DNA of 59,109 bases from an uncultured Eubacterium sp. GTDB lineage: Bacteria; Bacillota; Clostridia; Lachnospirales; Lachnospiraceae. The position numbers and the translations under genes are program-made. Below, in pieces: positions 36,572-45,548 of the stretch (positions within the stretch are counted from its first letter, which is position 1; each line of letters starts with the position of its first letter). The notes beneath the pieces are model-generated. The model was not told where the DNA came from. It searched no databases and worked only from the letters and a program-made list of their open reading frames with translations. The stretch lies in contig CAKREL010000002.1 in assembly GCA_934317205.1 (NCBI GenBank), positions 1 to 59,109 on the forward strand, given 5' to 3'.

Positions 36572-37567
36572 ATGAGAATGATTTCATTAGATTCATATCT
36601 GGATGGGATTACTACAGTCGCCATTTCCGGTCATATTAGGCCGGATGGAGACTGTGTGGGTTCCTGTCTTGCTGTATACAACTACATTTGTGACAATTAC
36701 CCGGACATTATGGCTGATCTGTATCTGGAACCAATTCCTGATAAATTTATGTTTCTGAAAAATTCAGATAGAATCCGTCATATAAAAGAGACAGATGGAA
36801 AAAAAGAGTATGACCTTTTTATTGCATTAGATTGTGGTGATGTGGGACGACTGGGACTGTCTAGTCAGTATTTTGAAGTGGCCAAAAGTACATTTTGTGT
36901 AGATCACCATATCAGCAATCAGTCTTTTGCAGACTTTAATTATATTTTCCCAAATGCAAGTTCTACTTCAGAACTGGTATATCAGCTGATGGATACGGAC
37001 AAGATTACAAAAGAAATCGCTGAGTGTATTTATCTTGGAATCGTACATGATACAGGTGTGTTTCAATATTCCTGCACTTCTTCCAAAACGATGGAAATTG
37101 CAGGAAAACTGATGGACAGGGGAATTGATTATTCCAGAATAGTAGATGACACATTTTATATCCGCACTTTTGCGCAGCAGCAGATTCTTGGAAAAGCACT
37201 TCAGGATGCAGAACTTCATTTTGATGGCAGATGTATTTCAAGTGTGATTAAAAGGAAGCAGCTGGAAAAATTTCATGTAGAGCCGAAAGATCTTGACGGT
37301 ATAGTAAGTACTCTGCGTTCCACCGCAGGTGTGGAGACCGCTGTTTTTGTATATCCGAATGAAAATGATACTTATAAAGTTAGTTTGCGTTCGGCTACTT
37401 ATGTTGATGTTGCTGAAATCGCAGTAGGATTCGGCGGTGGTGGACATTGCCGGGCAGCCGGTGCTTCCATTCATGGAAAAGCAGATGAAATCCTCAAAAA
37501 AGTGCTTACAAAAATTGAAAAGCAGTTAAAAAATAAAGAGGAAGACGGATGTACAACGGAATCATAA
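36572..37567 (+). CDS. nrnA: DHH-family bifunctional oligoribonuclease/pAp phosphatase NrnA
   Basis: The protein (331 residues from the ATG at 36572) has the DHH motifs SGHIRPDGDCVGSCL, LFIALDCGDVGRLG and FCVDHHISN, and the C-terminal DHHA1 segment GFGGGGHCRAAG. NrnA degrades short oligoribonucleotides and dephosphorylates pAp. ATG codons at 36572 and 36578 are both possible; the upstream GTG overlaps rbfA and has no site. Its 3' end overlaps truB by 19 bases. Confidence 0.92.
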   Translation: MRMISLDSYLDGITTVAISGHIRPDGDCVGSCLAVYNYICDNYPDIMADLYLEPIPDKFMFLKNSDRIRHIKETDGKKEYDLFIALDCGDVGRLGLSSQYFEVAKSTFCVDHHISNQSFADFNYIFPNASSTSELVYQLMDTDKITKEIAECIYLGIVHDTGVFQYSCTSSKTMEIAGKLMDRGIDYSRIVDDTFYIRTFAQQQILGKALQDAELHFDGRCISSVIKRKQLEKFHVEPKDLDGIVSTLRSTAGVETAVFVYPNENDTYKVSLRSATYVDVAEIAVGFGGGGHCRAAGASIHGKADEILKKVLTKIEKQLKNKEEDGCTTES

Positions 37568-38454
37568 ATGTATACAAGGAAAAAGGTTATACTTCTTTTG
37601 ATGTAGTGGCACGGATGCGTGGTATTTGTGGACAGAAAAAGATTGGTCATACCGGAACTTTAGATCCTGATGCAGAAGGAGTTTTGCCTGTCTGCCTGGG
37701 AAAAGCGACAAAAGTCTGTGACATGTTGACAGATTCGGATAAGGTATATCGTGCTGTGCTGCAGCTTGGTGTAGAGACAGATACGCAGGATTTGACAGGA
37801 ACTGTTTTAAAAACAGGTGAGACCTCAGGGCTGACGGAAGCAGAAGTGAGAGAGGTAGTCCTTGGATTTCAGGGAGAAATTCTGCAGGTTCCACCAATGT
37901 ATTCAGCATTGAAAGTAAATGGAAAGAAACTGTGTGATCTGGCCAGAGCAGGGGTAACTGTGGAACGAAAGGCAAGACCAGTCACAATTTATGAGATTCA
38001 GATTGAGCGAATCGAATTACCGGAGATTGAGATGAATGTTTCCTGTTCCAAGGGTACATACATTCGCACGTTATGCCATGATATTGGTCAAAAACTAGGA
38101 TGTGGCGCAGCCATGAAAAGTCTGGTAAGACTTCAGGCAGCAGGTTATCGCCTTGCGGATGCGTACAAATTGGAAGAGTTGCAGAAATTCAAAGAAGCCG
38201 GTATGTTAAAAGAGGCTATTACACCGATTGAGCATGTGTTTGAAATATATCCGGTCTTGACGGTAAAACCAGAATTTGATGTTATGCTCAAAAATGGAAA
38301 TAAAATGTCACCACAGCAGTTTCAGGAATGCATAAAATTACAGTCTGGATTGAAAGTACGTGTTCGGATGTCAGATGGACGATTTGCAGCAGTTTATGAA
38401 TATCAGGAAGAGATGGGGCTACTTCGTCCATTAAAAATGTTTTTGGAGGATTAA
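37549..38454 (+). CDS. truB: tRNA pseudouridine(55) synthase TruB
   Basis: TruB makes pseudouridine 55 in the tRNA T loop. The 301-residue sequence has KIGHTGTLDPDAEGVLPV with the catalytic Asp, YRAVLQLGVETDTQD, QVPPMYSALKVNGKKL and SCSKGTYIRTLCHDIG. A C-terminal PUA-like domain is present. The start lies inside the end of nrnA with GAGGAAG upstream. Confidence 0.96.
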   Translation: MYNGIINVYKEKGYTSFDVVARMRGICGQKKIGHTGTLDPDAEGVLPVCLGKATKVCDMLTDSDKVYRAVLQLGVETDTQDLTGTVLKTGETSGLTEAEVREVVLGFQGEILQVPPMYSALKVNGKKLCDLARAGVTVERKARPVTIYEIQIERIELPEIEMNVSCSKGTYIRTLCHDIGQKLGCGAAMKSLVRLQAAGYRLADAYKLEELQKFKEAGMLKEAITPIEHVFEIYPVLTVKPEFDVMLKNGNKMSPQQFQECIKLQSGLKVRVRMSDGRFAAVYEYQEEMGLLRPLKMFLED

Positions 38455-38463
38455 CAGGTAAGG

Positions 38464-39399
38464 ATGAAATATATAAAAGATACATTAGATTTTAGAATTG
38501 AAGAACCTTCTGTTATTACTCTTGGAAAATTTGACGGTTTGCACACTGGTCATCGTTATCTGATGGAAGCAATGCAAAAAGGTAAAAGTCATGGATTGAA
38601 ATGCGTGATCTTTACTTTTGATATTCCGCCAAAAGCAATTCACAAAGATAAATACAGTGTGTTATCTACTAATGAAGAAAAAGCACATATATTTGCGGAG
38701 GCGGGAGTTGATTATTTGATTGAATGCCCGTTTACCGATGATTTTCGTCAACTGTCGCCCTATGACTTTTTGCAGATTTTGAAAGAAAAAATTAATGTAA
38801 AAATGATTGTTGCAGGAACAGATTTCCATTTTGGATATCAGCGTTCCGGTTCTTATCGGGAGTTACAGCAATATGCTGCCGATCTTGGATATGAAGCAGT
38901 TATTGTGACGAAAAAACAGTATAAAGGTAAAGATATCAGTAGTACCAGAATCCGCGCCTGCATTGCAGAAGGTGATATGGAAGAGGCAAATTATCTGCTG
39001 GGATATTCTTATTTTTTGACTGGAACGGTATTACACGGCAATGAAATTGGGCGCACGATTGGAATTCCGACAGCAAATCAACGCCCGGAAGAATTTAAAT
39101 TGCTTCCGCCAAAAGGAGTGTATGCAGTTGAAGTTCTGGCAGAAGGAATGGTGTATGATGGAATCAGCAACATAGGATGCAAGCCAACCATAGAAGGCGT
39201 CAATCCGATGGGTGTAGAGACATTTTTGTTTGATTATTCTGGAAATTTATATGGTAAAGATATAAAAGTGTCCTTTCTGAAGTTTATCCGTCCAGAAAGG
39301 AAGTTTGCTTCGTTGGCGGAGCTGAAAACGCAAATGGACAGAGATATTATGATTTGTAAAGAATATCTGGCAAAAGTTCATTCATCCGATATAGACTAA
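38464..39399 (+). CDS. ribF: Bifunctional riboflavin kinase / FAD synthetase
   Basis: RibF converts riboflavin to FMN and FAD. The 311-residue protein has an N-terminal nucleotidyltransferase domain (LGKFDGLHTGHRYLM; VAGTDFHFGYQRSG; ISSTRIRACI) and a C-terminal kinase domain (GTVLHGNEIGRTIGIPTAN; VYAVEVLAEG). It follows truB after 9 bases, and ends the operon before the rpsO promoter. Confidence 0.95.
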   Translation: MKYIKDTLDFRIEEPSVITLGKFDGLHTGHRYLMEAMQKGKSHGLKCVIFTFDIPPKAIHKDKYSVLSTNEEKAHIFAEAGVDYLIECPFTDDFRQLSPYDFLQILKEKINVKMIVAGTDFHFGYQRSGSYRELQQYAADLGYEAVIVTKKQYKGKDISSTRIRACIAEGDMEEANYLLGYSYFLTGTVLHGNEIGRTIGIPTANQRPEEFKLLPPKGVYAVEVLAEGMVYDGISNIGCKPTIEGVNPMGVETFLFDYSGNLYGKDIKVSFLKFIRPERKFASLAELKTQMDRDIMICKEYLAKVHSSDID

Positions 39400-39457
39400 A
39401 AAAGAGAAGTCTTGTGAGAAGTGTTGTTTTATAGTATATTCATGTTGAAAATAATGG

Positions 39458-39486
39458 TTTACAAGTCAGATTGAATATGATATAGT
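39458..39486 (+). promoter_or_regulatory. Promoter of rpsO
   Basis: TTTACA (39458-39463), 17 bases, TATAGT (39481-39486). A second candidate, TTGTGA at 39412 with TATATT at 39435 and 17-base spacing, lies just upstream. Both give a leader of about 100-145 bases. Confidence 0.65.
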
Positions 39487-39488
39487 GA

Positions 39489-39578
39489 TTAGGCGTGAGT
39501 AAAAAGCCCATACTCAGTACTCGGACACTCCGACCGGTACTTGGTAGACACGCATATTTGGGCGATTATAAGAATAAA
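39489..39578 (+). ncRNA. Structured rpsO leader (candidate S15 autoregulatory RNA)
   Basis: The leader holds nested complementarities: GAGTA with TACTC around AAAAGCCCA, AGTAC with GTACT around a GG...CC pair, and GCCCA near the start with TGGGC near 39560. S15 represses its own mRNA through such leaders in several bacteria. Structure type was not matched to a known class. Confidence 0.4.
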
Positions 39579-39591
39579 GGAGGAAATCAAG

Positions 39592-39858
39592 ATGATTTCA
39601 AAAGAAAAAAAAGCAGCGATTATGGCAGAGTATGGTAGAACACCAAATGATACAGGATCACCGGAAGTACAGATCGCAATTTTAACAGCAAGAATCCAGG
39701 AGCTCACAGAGCATCTGAAAGAGAACCCGAAGGATCATCATTCCAGAAGAGGACTTCTGAAAATGGTTGGTCAGAGACGTGGTATGCTTGCTTACCTTCA
39801 GAAAAAAGATCTGGAAGGTTATCGTGCACTGATCGCAAAATTAGGCATCAGAAAATAA
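39592..39858 (+). CDS. rpsO: 30S ribosomal protein S15
   Basis: The 88-residue sequence ([52 protein letters not shown]) is a full S15. The ATG at 39592 follows AAAGGAGG at 39576-39583; an in-frame upstream extension to 39541 would run into the leader. It is followed by a terminator and pnp, the classical rpsO-pnp order. Confidence 0.97.
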   Translation: MISKEKKAAIMAEYGRTPNDTGSPEVQIAILTARIQELTEHLKENPKDHHSRRGLLKMVGQRRGMLAYLQKKDLEGYRALIAKLGIRK

Positions 39859-39873
39859 TAACAGGATAGCTGT

Positions 39874-39905
39874 CAAAATAGAGCGGAATTTCCGCTCTAT
39901 TTTGG
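39874..39905 (+). terminator. Terminator between rpsO and pnp
   Basis: CAAAATAGAGCGGA pairs with CCGCTCTATTTTG around a tiny loop. Its T run is partly inside the stem, so it may be leaky, letting some transcripts continue into pnp. Confidence 0.8.
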
Positions 39906-39908
39906 ATT

Positions 39909-39984
39909 GGCGGGAGGGTTTATCCGAGACCGCTGAGGTATACAAAATTTTTTTGTACAGCTCAGTAGTTTCGGGTCCCCTGCC
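39909..39984 (+). promoter_or_regulatory. Long hairpin in the pnp leader
   Basis: GGCGGG, CCGAGAC, CTGAGG and TACAAAA on the left pair in order with TTTTGTA, GCTCAG, GTTTCGG and CCCTGCC on the right, giving one extended stem. In E. coli the pnp leader forms a comparable stem that RNase III cuts so that PNPase can repress itself. That analogy is inference. Confidence 0.6.
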
Positions 39985-40007
39985 ACAGTGAAGAAGGAGA
40001 GAAAATA

Positions 40008-42092
40008 ATGAAGAAAACCTATTCAATGGAACTGGCTGGAAGAACATTAAGCGTTGATATCGGCCGAGTGGCTGCGCAGGCGAACGGTGCTGCGCTTATG
40101 CATTATGGTGATACAGTTGTTTTATCTACAGCAACTGCATCCGAGAAACCGCGTGAGGGAATCGATTTCTTCCCATTAAGTGTAGAATTTGAAGAAAAAA
40201 TGTATTCTGTAGGAAAAATTCCTGGTGGATTTAACAAACGTGAGGGAAAAGCATCTGAAAATGCTGTTCTGACTGCACGTGTTATTGACCGCCCGATGCG
40301 TCCGCTCTTTCCAAAGGATTACAGAAATGACGTTACTTTAAATAATATGGTAATGAGTGTTGACCCAGAGTGCCGTCCGGAGCTTCTCGCAATGCTTGGA
40401 TCTGCAATTGCAACAAGTATTTCCGATATTCCATTTTGCGGACCGTGTGCAACTACACAGATTGGTATGATAAACGGAGAATTTATTGTAAATCCGTCTC
40501 AGGCAGACTGGGATAATGGAGATCTTCAGTTGACGGTTGCATCTACTTCTGAGAAAGTAATCATGATCGAGGCAGGCGCAAACGAAATTAAAGAAGAAAA
40601 AATGATCGAGGCTATTTATATGGCTCATGAGATCAATCAGACAATCATTGAATTTATCAACAATATGGTTGCTGAGATCGGTAAACCAAAACATGAGTAT
40701 ACCAGCTGCGCAGTTCCGGAAGAGATGTTTGCAGCAATGCGCGAGATTGTAACTCCAGAAGAAATGGAAGAGGCTGTATTTACTGATGTAAAACAAGTTC
40801 GTGAGGAGAATATCCGCGTTATTACAGAAAAACTGGAAGAAGCTTTTGCTGAGAACGAAGAATGGCTTGCAGTTCTTGGTGAGGCTGTATATCAGTATCA
40901 GAAAAAGACTGTTCGTAAAATGATTTTAAAAGATCATAAACGTCCAGATGGTCGCGCAATTACACAGATTCGTCCACTGGCAGCAGAAGTTGACCTGATT
41001 CCGAGGGTTCATGGTTCTGCAATGTTTACGCGTGGACAGACACAGATCTGTACAATTACAACTCTGGCACCGTTATCTGAGGTTCAGAAAGTAGATGGAC
41101 TGGATGAGAATATTACAAGCAAACGTTATATGCATCATTATAACTTCCCGTCCTACTCTGTAGGCGAGACAAAACCGTCCAGAGGACCGGGACGTCGTGA
41201 AATCGGACATGGAGCATTGGCTGAGAAAGCTTTAGTACCGGTACTTCCGACAGAAGAAGAGTTCCCGTATGCAATCCGTACTGTATCTGAGACATTCGAA
41301 TCTAATGGTTCTACTTCTCAGGCAAGTATTTGTGCATCTACGATGTCTCTCATGGCAGCAGGTGTACCGATCAAGAAACCGGTTGCTGGTATTTCCTGTG
41401 GTTTGGTAACAGGTGAAACAGATGATGATTATATCGTCCTGACAGATATTCAGGGACTGGAAGACTTCTTTGGCGATATGGATTTCAAGGTAGCTGGAAC
41501 ACATGATGGTATTACAGCAATCCAGATGGATATCAAGATTCATGGATTGACAAGACCAATCGTAGAGGAAGCTATTGCAAGAACTCGTGAAGCAAGACTT
41601 TACATTCTGGATGAAGTTATGACACCGGCTATTTCAGAGCCGAGAGCACAGGTTGGCAAATACGCACCGAAGATTATTTCCATGCAGATCGATCCGCAGA
41701 AAATCGGTGATGTTGTTGGTCAGAGAGGAAAGACCATCAATGCAATCATTGAGCAGACCGGTGTTAAGATTGATATCACAGATGACGGTTCTGTATCTAT
41801 CTGTGGTACTGATGCAGATATGATGAATCGTGCAGCCGAACTGATTCGTATTATTGTAACAGATTTTGAGGCAGGTCAGGTTTTCACTGGTAAAGTAGTG
41901 AGCATCAAAGAGTTTGGTGCATTTATCGAGTTCGCTCCGGGTAAAGAAGGAATGGTTCACATTTCCAAGATTTCCAAAGAGCGTATTAATCGTGTAGAAG
42001 ATGTTTTGACACTTGGCGATAAGGTTACTGTTGTTTGTCTTGGAAAAGACAAGATGGGAAGAATGAGCTTCAGCATCAAAGATGTAAAATAA
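40008..42092 (+). CDS. pnp: Polyribonucleotide nucleotidyltransferase (PNPase)
   Basis: PNPase degrades RNA 3' to 5' using phosphate. The 694-residue chain has two RNase PH domains separated by a helical domain (FFPLSVEFEEKMYSVGKIPG; RPMRPLFPKDYRNDV; MHHYNFPSYSVGETKPSRGP; GISCGLVTGETDDDYIVLTD). A KH domain (GKTINAIIEQTGVKIDI) and a C-terminal S1 domain (FTGKVVSIKEFGAFIEF) follow. AAGGAGA precedes the ATG. A strong terminator lies 20 bases after the stop. Confidence 0.98.
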   Translation: MKKTYSMELAGRTLSVDIGRVAAQANGAALMHYGDTVVLSTATASEKPREGIDFFPLSVEFEEKMYSVGKIPGGFNKREGKASENAVLTARVIDRPMRPLFPKDYRNDVTLNNMVMSVDPECRPELLAMLGSAIATSISDIPFCGPCATTQIGMINGEFIVNPSQADWDNGDLQLTVASTSEKVIMIEAGANEIKEEKMIEAIYMAHEINQTIIEFINNMVAEIGKPKHEYTSCAVPEEMFAAMREIVTPEEMEEAVFTDVKQVREENIRVITEKLEEAFAENEEWLAVLGEAVYQYQKKTVRKMILKDHKRPDGRAITQIRPLAAEVDLIPRVHGSAMFTRGQTQICTITTLAPLSEVQKVDGLDENITSKRYMHHYNFPSYSVGETKPSRGPGRREIGHGALAEKALVPVLPTEEEFPYAIRTVSETFESNGSTSQASICASTMSLMAAGVPIKKPVAGISCGLVTGETDDDYIVLTDIQGLEDFFGDMDFKVAGTHDGITAIQMDIKIHGLTRPIVEEAIARTREARLYILDEVMTPAISEPRAQVGKYAPKIISMQIDPQKIGDVVGQRGKTINAIIEQTGVKIDITDDGSVSICGTDADMMNRAAELIRIIVTDFEAGQVFTGKVVSIKEFGAFIEFAPGKEGMVHISKISKERINRVEDVLTLGDKVTVVCLGKDKMGRMSFSIKDVK

Positions 42093-42112
42093 TGATATAA
42101 TATATAAAAATT

Positions 42113-42146
42113 AAAACCGGTGGGCAGATTGCCTGCCGGTTTTTTG
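42113..42146 (+). terminator. Terminator of pnp
   Basis: AAAACCGGTGGGCAG pairs with CTGCCGGTTTT with a small bulge, followed by a T run. It abuts the structured repeat that follows. Confidence 0.92.
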
Positions 42147-42307
42147 AACGCAAAATAAGCATTCCCCCGCTTCAAGTGCGTAGAGCACTAAGCGGTGGGT
42201 AAGGGGGATGCTTATGTCAGTGAGAGTTAAAAGCTCTCACTGACAGGTCGCAAAGCGACTGCGTTCATGAGCAAGTAGTGAAAACGGATTGCGAATGTCC
42301 GCTTTAC
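42147..42307 (+). repeat. Dispersed structured repeat, copy B (extended)
   Basis: It shares the ends and core blocks of copy A (12377-12477) but carries about 60 extra bases, flanked by AAGCG on both sides. The extra part creates long stems: ATAAGCATTCCCCC with GGGGGATGCTTAT, and a perfect GTCAGTGAGAG/CTCTCACTGAC hairpin. The 3' hairpin GGATTGCGAATGTCCG is conserved. The following 42308-42442 holds a possible -10 (TATAAT at 42393) but no clear gene. Confidence 0.75.
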
Positions 42308-42442
42308 CGAAAGATGTTTTTTGGGCTGAGTTTTTCCATCAAAAATGCCGATAGCATTCGTGCTGCCACAGATGGCGTAGTCTTTCCGGCACTATAATTT
42401 TGGAAATAAAAGCATTTTTCAGTAGATGGAATATATTATTAT

Positions 42443-43327
42443 ATGGAAAAAATTTTAAAATATATTCATGCATCTGCTGCATACAGGCAGGGGATTTTCG
42501 GACAGGGTATTCTTGTTGCTGTGCTGGATACAGGAATTTATCCTCATCCAGATTTATCAGGGAAAATTGTTGGATTTCAGGATTACGTCAACCAACGTTC
42601 ACATCCTTATGATGATAATGGTCATGGGACACATATCAGCGGAATTATAGGAGCCGGTGGGAAAGGAGTTATTCATGGAGTTGCACCGGGATGTTATCTG
42701 TGGAACGGTAAAGTTCTGGATAAAAACGGAAATGGAAAGATTCAGGATGTCTGCCAGGCAGTGGAAGATATTATGAATTATAACCAGCGACATACACAGA
42801 AAATCCGTGTTATCAACATATCGGTTGGAATGTTGGAACAGGTACAGCCAGAGTTGCAAAAACGTCTGATAAGCAGTGTGGAGCGTGCGTGGGATGAGGG
42901 GATTGTTGTGCTGGCAGCAGCCGGAAATAATGGCCCAGGTGAGAATACAGTGACCAGTCCCGGAATATCACGTAAAATAATTACAGTAGGAAGTCTTGAA
43001 GTGTGCAGTGAATCAAAACAGGAACCAAGTGTATATTCTGGTCGTGGACCGACAGAAACCTGTGTGGTAAAACCTGAAATATTGATGCCCGGAACTGATA
43101 TTATTAGTTGTGGTACGAGACCGGGCACCTATGTCAGAAAAAGTGGCACTTCTATGGCAGTGCCGATTATGTCTGGAATGATAGCGTTATTGCTATGTAA
43201 ATATCCATCTATGACACCAAATGAGGTGAAATTACAGCTGTATCGCAGTGCTGATCGTTCAGGTTTTGAACAAATATTTAAATGCTGGGGGACTGTGGAT
43301 GTGAGAAAATTGTTATCTATATATTAG
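42443..43327 (+). CDS. S8 (subtilisin-like) serine peptidase, apparently cytoplasmic
   Basis: The 294-residue protein has the catalytic triad segments AVLDTGIYPH (Asp29), DNGHGTHISG (His61) and KSGTSMAVPIMSG (Ser), plus the oxyanion AAAGNNGPGEN. It has neither a signal peptide nor a long pro-region, which resembles intracellular subtilisins. Its natural inhibitor segment could be the short N-terminus. The ribosome binding site is weak (GATGGA). The gene converges on the minus-strand carboxypeptidase, their 3' ends overlapping by 11 bases. Confidence 0.9.
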   Translation: MEKILKYIHASAAYRQGIFGQGILVAVLDTGIYPHPDLSGKIVGFQDYVNQRSHPYDDNGHGTHISGIIGAGGKGVIHGVAPGCYLWNGKVLDKNGNGKIQDVCQAVEDIMNYNQRHTQKIRVINISVGMLEQVQPELQKRLISSVERAWDEGIVVLAAAGNNGPGENTVTSPGISRKIITVGSLEVCSESKQEPSVYSGRGPTETCVVKPEILMPGTDIISCGTRPGTYVRKSGTSMAVPIMSGMIALLLCKYPSMTPNEVKLQLYRSADRSGFEQIFKCWGTVDVRKLLSIY

Positions 43328-44606
43328 ATAGCAGAAAACGGGACAAAATTTGCATCCATGTATCTTTTAAAGTGAGCAGAGGTATGCTTTCTGCGGCTAT
43401 TAAATCAACGCTTCCAACTGTTACGCCATTAAGTGTATACACAGCTTTGCCAATCACATCATCTTTGTGAATGGGAGCTTTTATTTCATCCGGAAGCTTT
43501 AAATCCTTTGAGAGTTCACCGACCGTGTCTGCAATATCCAGATAGCGAAATGTGGATTTATATTTAATCGTAAGAAGTGATAGCTGTCCTCTGGAAACTG
43601 GGATTTCAGGTAAAATATCGGTATTTTCGTCTGTATACACCTGGCAATTCGCAAATCCCCATTCAAATAAATTTTTAACATCTGTAATGCGCTCTTTGCT
43701 GCTTGGTGCATGAAGTACAACAGCAATGAGATTTAGACCATCTTTGCAGGCAGTAGCAGACAGGCAAAAACCAGCTGTGGATGTAAAACCTGTTTTCAAT
43801 CCTGTGGCATAGGCATACTGTTTGATTAGGTGGTTAGTATTACTGAGGGTAAAGGTCGTATTACCTCTGGATGTATGGTGTGTGATGTCTTCCATCCAGA
43901 TTGAGGTGTAATCGAAAATATCGGGGTGTTTTGTGGTAAGTTCACGGGACATCACAGCGATGTCCCGGGCAGTAGAATAATGGTTATTACAATCCAGACC
44001 GCAGCAGTTTGCAAAGTGCGTCTGTGTCATCCCAAGGGATTCGGCCATGGCATTCATTTTCTGGACAAAAGCATCTTCGCTTCCGCTAATCAGTTCGGCC
44101 ATGGCGACACAGGCATCATTAGCACTTGCAATAACAATACATTTGATCAGTGTTTCTACTGTTTGAACTTCACCTTCTTCCAGGTAAACCTGCGAGCCAC
44201 CCATACTGGCTGCTTGTGCGGAGATGGTGACAGAGTCTTTTAGTTGAATCTTTCCAGAATCAAGAGCCTGAAAAATTAGCAACAGTGACATGATTTTTGT
44301 TACGCTGGCCAATGGAAGTGTTTCATCAGCATTATGCTCGTATAAGATGGTTCCGGTGTCTGCATCCATCAGGAGTGCGCTGGAAGAACTTAATGGAAGA
44401 GAAGGCACGTTAATATTTTGAGAAACATTATCAGATTCTTGTTTTGTTTTTGTATTTGAGGTGATATTTGTACTGGAATCATCAGTAGAGTCATAAGTTG
44501 TTTTCAAAAAACATCTGTTTATAGTCTGAGCGTTACCTGTGTGTACCAACGTTGAAAAGCAGAGGATCAGAGACAAAAATAATGTGAGAATAAATTTCAT
44601 AAGCAA
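43317..44606 (-). CDS. Serine-type D-alanyl-D-alanine carboxypeptidase
   Basis: This penicillin-binding protein removes the terminal D-Ala from peptidoglycan stems. The 429-residue protein has a signal peptide, and motifs SVTK (ASVTKIMSLL), SAND (SxN) and LKTGFTSTAGF (KTG). A C-terminal beta domain of PBP5 type (VSRGQLSLLTIKYKS) and a terminal hydrophobic stretch follow. Two Met codons (44606 and 44600) could start it. It is transcribed toward the subtilase. A second paralogue is at 50199-51512. Confidence 0.92.
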   Translation of the reverse strand: MLMKFILTLFLSLILCFSTLVHTGNAQTINRCFLKTTYDSTDDSSTNITSNTKTKQESDNVSQNINVPSLPLSSSSALLMDADTGTILYEHNADETLPLASVTKIMSLLLIFQALDSGKIQLKDSVTISAQAASMGGSQVYLEEGEVQTVETLIKCIVIASANDACVAMAELISGSEDAFVQKMNAMAESLGMTQTHFANCCGLDCNNHYSTARDIAVMSRELTTKHPDIFDYTSIWMEDITHHTSRGNTTFTLSNTNHLIKQYAYATGLKTGFTSTAGFCLSATACKDGLNLIAVVLHAPSSKERITDVKNLFEWGFANCQVYTDENTDILPEIPVSRGQLSLLTIKYKSTFRYLDIADTVGELSKDLKLPDEIKAPIHKDDVIGKAVYTLNGVTVGSVDLIAAESIPLLTLKDTWMQILSRFLLSNI

Positions 44607-44719
44607 CCTGAGGAAGTAATTTATTCTATATGTATGAGTAAAAAGATGAATGTATGCGAGCGGTAAGGAAGGAAATAGAAAATCCTTCCAGAAAAAGGTC
44701 AGTAAAAACGAGAAAAACC

Positions 44720-44747
44720 TTGAATTTTTACAGGGATTCAGTACAAT
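44720..44747 (+). promoter_or_regulatory. Promoter of scpAB
   Basis: TTGAAT (44720-44725), 16 bases, TACAAT (44742-44747), about 20 bases before the scpA ribosome binding site. Confidence 0.6.
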
Positions 44748-44774
44748 AGTGTAAGATTGGAGAAAAAATGACCT

Positions 44775-45542
44775 ATGGAATTAAAGGTAAAACTAGAAGT
44801 GTTTGAAGGTCCTCTGGATCTTCTACTTCATCTGTTGGATAAAAATAAAGTAAGTATTTATGATATTCCGATTGTAGAGATTACAAATCAGTATCTGGAA
44901 TATATCCGGGAAATGCAGCGACAGGATTTGAATATTATGAGCGAATTTCTTGTGATGGCAGCCACTTTGCTTGAAATTAAATCAAAATGGCTTCTTCCAA
45001 AGGAAGAAAGTCTGGAGGAAGAAGAAATAGATCCCCGAACAGAATTGATGGAACAGTTATTACAATATAAGTTGTTTAAGTATATGTCTCAGGAATTGAA
45101 GGACAGGCAGATCGATGCCGGCCGTCGACTATTTAAGAATCCATCTATTCCGGAGGAAGTTCGCTCCTATGAAGCTCCGCTAGATCTGGATGAACTGACA
45201 AAAGGATATAATCTTACAAAGCTACATGCAATTTTTGAGTCTGTCATGAAAAAGCAGGTGGAAAAACTGGATCCTATCCGTTCCAGATTTGGAAAAATCG
45301 AGCGTGAGGAAGTATCCCTGGATGAAAAAATGATTTATTTGGAAACTTACTGTCAAGAACATCAGAAGTTTTCCTTCCGAAATCTGCTGGAGCGTCAGGA
45401 AAGTAAAATGGATATTATTGTTACATTTCTTGCGGTACTAGAATTTATGAAAACAGGAAGGATCCAAATTGATCAGGAATATTTATTTGATGAAATTTAT
45501 ATCACTGTCTGTCCACAGACAGTGATGACGATACAGGAGTAG
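44775..45542 (+). CDS. scpA: Segregation and condensation protein A
   Basis: ScpA is the kleisin subunit bridging Smc heads during chromosome segregation. The 255-residue sequence shows LEVFEGPLDLLLHLLDKNKV, PIVEITNQYLEYI and LLEIKSKWLLPKEE, and a C-terminal winged helix (FLAVLEFMKTGRI). GGAG at 44759-44762 lies 12 bases before this ATG. An out-of-frame ATG at 44768 lies closer and opens only a 12-codon frame. Confidence 0.95.
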   Translation: MELKVKLEVFEGPLDLLLHLLDKNKVSIYDIPIVEITNQYLEYIREMQRQDLNIMSEFLVMAATLLEIKSKWLLPKEESLEEEEIDPRTELMEQLLQYKLFKYMSQELKDRQIDAGRRLFKNPSIPEEVRSYEAPLDLDELTKGYNLTKLHAIFESVMKKQVEKLDPIRSRFGKIEREEVSLDEKMIYLETYCQEHQKFSFRNLLERQESKMDIIVTFLAVLEFMKTGRIQIDQEYLFDEIYITVCPQTVMTIQE

Positions 45543-45548
45543 TTGAAA

